DNA of 6,356 bases from an uncultured Maritalea sp. GTDB lineage: Bacteria > Pseudomonadota > Alphaproteobacteria > Rhizobiales > Devosiaceae. The position numbers and the translations under genes are program-made. This document shows, piece by piece, positions 4,776-6,356 of this stretch. The stretch spans positions 1 through 6,356 of the forward strand of contig CAJXLH010000165.1 in NCBI GenBank assembly GCA_913055925.1. Reading direction: 5' to 3'. The notes beneath the pieces are model-generated. The model worked only from the letters and a program-made list of their open reading frames with translations. It ran no database searches and was not told where the DNA came from. Each line of letters begins with the position of its first letter. Position 1 is the stretch's first letter.

Positions 4776-6062
4776 TTACAATAACAATTCTTTGCCGAGC
4801 GCGACAAATGCTTCCCCGCGTTCAATATAGTCTCGGAATTGATTGTATGACGGTGCTGCTGGGGAAAGGATTAGCGTATCGAACTGTTGTTGCTTCTCAG
4901 CAAGTGCGTCCATTGCAGACTTAAGGTTATCTGCCTCAAAAACATCGATTTTATGCGGTTTGTTTGCCAACGCCTCTGCTAATCGATGGCCGGTTTTCGG
5001 CAAGCAGGCGAGTGTGGTCACCGAGGAATTTATGATTTCGAGCGCGAGGGATTCATAGTTCTGTTCACGATCATACCCGCCAACAATTAGTGCATTGCGT
5101 GTTTCCGGATAAGTGGCCAGCGCGGCAATGGTTGCCTCTGGCGTTGTGGAAATAGAATCATCAACCAAGATATGGTTGCCGACTTTGTGCTCTTCCAAAC
5201 GGTGCGCTGGCGGCGCGAAGCTTCTGAGGCCTTCGAGTAGCGCTTCTTCCTTTGCGCCCAAGCCCAATGCCAGTTTGGCGGCAATCATCATATTGTCCGC
5301 ATTGTGCGGGCCTTTAAGCTTGGATTGACGCATGGTGCCGTGAAGCGCGGCGACCATTTCGGCAGATGGCGCGGGCAGCTCGTTCGCATATTTGGGCAGA
5401 TTGGCTTGCACTTTTTGGTTTACGGCTGCTTGCGCACCAAGGGCATAACCGTAACGCTCTTTGCGGCGCAGCAAGTTCATCTTGTCGTGGTAATATTGTT
5501 CAAGGCTGCCGTGCCAATCTACATGTTCGGGGAACAAATTGGTGAAACCGACAAAGTCGGGTTGTAGTTCCAAATCAGCAACTTGATAGGATGAAAGCTC
5601 CATCACAATCACGTCGTGATCATCCAGATCTAGCGGTGCGACGCCAAAGTTGCCACCAAGGCGGGCATCAATGCCGGAGCATTTCAGCATGGTCTCAGTA
5701 AGCTTGACCGTGGTGCTTTTGCCTTTTGTGCCTGTGACAGCGACAACTTTCGCGTCACCGCGTTTATGCTTCGCCCACAAATTGATGTTTGTGGTCACCT
5801 CAATGCCAGCCTGTTTAGCAGCAATCAGTTCGGGCTTATAAATCGAAACGCCGGCGGAGCGCACGAGCATAGAGAAGGTGCCTTTGGCAAAAAGGGCTGG
5901 TAAGTCACCTGGCGCAACCTGCGTGCAATTTTCAACGTCTGCGTCGCCACTATCAACGGTAACGAAGACCTCGGTTTGCGGTGAGACTTCTGCCAAAAAG
6001 CTGCGTGTTGAACGGGCTTCCCGACCAGCACCATATAAAAGAACTGCGCCGTCAATCTGCAT
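4776..6062 (-). CDS. murD2: MurD2-type ligase: UDP-N-acetylmuramoyl-L-alanine--L-glutamate ligase
   Basis: A cytoplasmic Mur ligase of 428 aa with all three family domains: an N-terminal UDP-binding domain (about 1-98), a central ATPase domain and a C-terminal amino-acid-binding domain (from about 285). Visible motifs are the P-loop GTKGKST (111-117), ELSSYQ (155-160), EHVDWH (179-184), Lys194, which matches the carbamylated lysine of MurD, HNADN (253-257), DDSISTTPEA (301-310), GGYDRE (328-333) and SPAAPS (400-405). The DDS.STTP and GGYDR variants differ from canonical MurD (NDSKATN, GGDGK), and the neighbour looks like MurL. I therefore call it MurD2, which adds L-Glu rather than D-Glu to UDP-MurNAc-L-Ala. 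The ATG at 6062 is preferred over that at 6074 because GAGG lies 6 bases upstream. It overlaps the preceding gene by 11 bases. Ordinary MurD remains the alternative. Confidence 0.82.
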   Translation of the reverse strand: MQIDGAVLLYGAGREARSTRSFLAEVSPQTEVFVTVDSGDADVENCTQVAPGDLPALFAKGTFSMLVRSAGVSIYKPELIAAKQAGIEVTTNINLWAKHKRGDAKVVAVTGTKGKSTTVKLTETMLKCSGIDARLGGNFGVAPLDLDDHDVIVMELSSYQVADLELQPDFVGFTNLFPEHVDWHGSLEQYYHDKMNLLRRKERYGYALGAQAAVNQKVQANLPKYANELPAPSAEMVAALHGTMRQSKLKGPHNADNMMIAAKLALGLGAKEEALLEGLRSFAPPAHRLEEHKVGNHILVDDSISTTPEATIAALATYPETRNALIVGGYDREQNYESLALEIINSSVTTLACLPKTGHRLAEALANKPHKIDVFEADNLKSAMDALAEKQQQFDTLILSPAAPSYNQFRDYIERGEAFVALGKELLL

Positions 6063-6356
6063 GGCTAACCTCATTGTTCAAAATCGCCTGCGCCAACTCT
6101 TTCGGGATGGCGTGCACTGTGGTTGGCGTTAAAAGTTCCGCCCAAGCAGTGTCGAGCTTTTCTGCGCCGTAAAACTGTTCTAGTTCAGGCTTCAATTTGC
6201 GCACCACGGCGGTATTTTTCCATTCATCTAATTTGGTCAGGCGCCAAAGTGCTGCTGCGGCTTCTAAGATTTCGCCTACACATTCCCATGGCTTATGACC
6301 GGCCAAACCGCTTAGTTCGCGCATTTCGGGTAGCTTTTCATCCTTATCAAGGACAT
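6052..6356 (-). CDS. murL: Probable MurL, UDP-MurNAc-L-Ala-L-Glu epimerase (C-terminal 100 residues)
   Basis: The reading frame is open through the right edge, so the Met codon at 6324 is internal. The visible end contains the motif GLAGHKPWECVGE, then a helical stretch (ILEAAAALWRLTKL), and ends LAQAILNNEVSHAD. From memory, the GHKP.ECVGE block with its single cysteine is conserved near the end of MurL, an ATP-dependent enzyme that converts the terminal L-Glu of UDP-MurNAc-L-Ala-L-Glu to D-Glu. I cannot verify this by a search. The assignment rests equally on the tight overlap with the MurD2-like ligase, the gene pair described in Xanthomonas oryzae. The N-terminal and catalytic parts lie outside the window, so the call is moderate. 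Confidence 0.65.
   Translation of the reverse strand, partial: VLDKDEKLPEMRELSGLAGHKPWECVGEILEAAAALWRLTKLDEWKNTAVVRKLKPELEQFYGAEKLDTAWAELLTPTTVHAIPKELAQAILNNEVSHAD
6069..6072 (-). promoter_or_regulatory. Ribosome binding site that decides the murD2 start
   Basis: GAGG on the minus strand, 6 bases before the ATG at 6060-6062. It overlaps the upstream in-frame ATG (6072-6074), whose own upstream sequence has only AGGCG at a long distance. The site lies inside the 3' end of the preceding gene, so translation of the two genes is coupled. Confidence 0.6.

Noticed and set aside
6052..6324. Complete 90-aa protein starting at the ATG at 6324
   Set aside because: The frame stays open to the window edge and the sequence upstream of that ATG continues as plausible protein, so this is the C-terminus of a longer gene.
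1..6356. CRISPR arrays, insertion sequences, tRNA or rRNA genes
   Set aside because: No regularly spaced repeats, transposase motifs, terminal inverted repeats or cloverleaf/rRNA sequences were found on either strand.

Overview
The window looks like chromosomal DNA from an alphaproteobacterium, probably Hyphomicrobiales (Devosiaceae-like). I infer this from the protein families, the moderate GC content and the strong Shine-Dalgarno sites; no rRNA or other taxonomic marker is present. Two gene blocks converge on an AT-rich gap of about 690 bases.

Left block, + strand (1-2936): the 3' part of an oligopeptide/dipeptide-type ABC importer operon. It holds the C-terminal end of a DppB/OppB-like permease, a complete DppC/OppC-like permease, and one polypeptide carrying both ATPase domains (a DppD-DppF fusion). 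The genes are 3 bases apart or overlap as ATGA, so they are translationally coupled. The substrate-binding protein is not in the window.

Central gap (2937-3626): it has no gene of ordinary length, but on the - strand it carries two very short ORFs with good ribosome binding sites. One encodes a 35-aa single-span membrane miniprotein (3260-3367) and the other a 43-aa peptide with a signal sequence (3090-3221). Downstream of them are a hairpin with a CCUCCC loop and then a strong hairpin whose U-tract lies only on the - strand side. The gap therefore looks like a small - strand transcription unit, possibly with an sRNA-like 3' end. Upstream of it are an 11-bp direct repeat and an AT-rich 12-bp hairpin that probably ends the next operon.

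Right block, - strand (3627-6356), in transcription order: the C-terminal end of a probable MurL epimerase, MurD2 ligase, a promoter with an adjacent palindrome, two tandem paralogous small proteins of unknown function, and an EmrE-like SMR efflux pump. MurD2 and MurL together form the alternative route to D-glutamate in peptidoglycan: L-Glu is added to UDP-MurNAc-L-Ala and then epimerised in place, replacing MurI plus MurD. The two small proteins and the pump appear to form a separate three-gene operon.

The points most worth following are the MurD2/MurL pair, the hidden micro-ORF unit with its C-rich hairpin, and the duplicated small protein family linked to the efflux pump.
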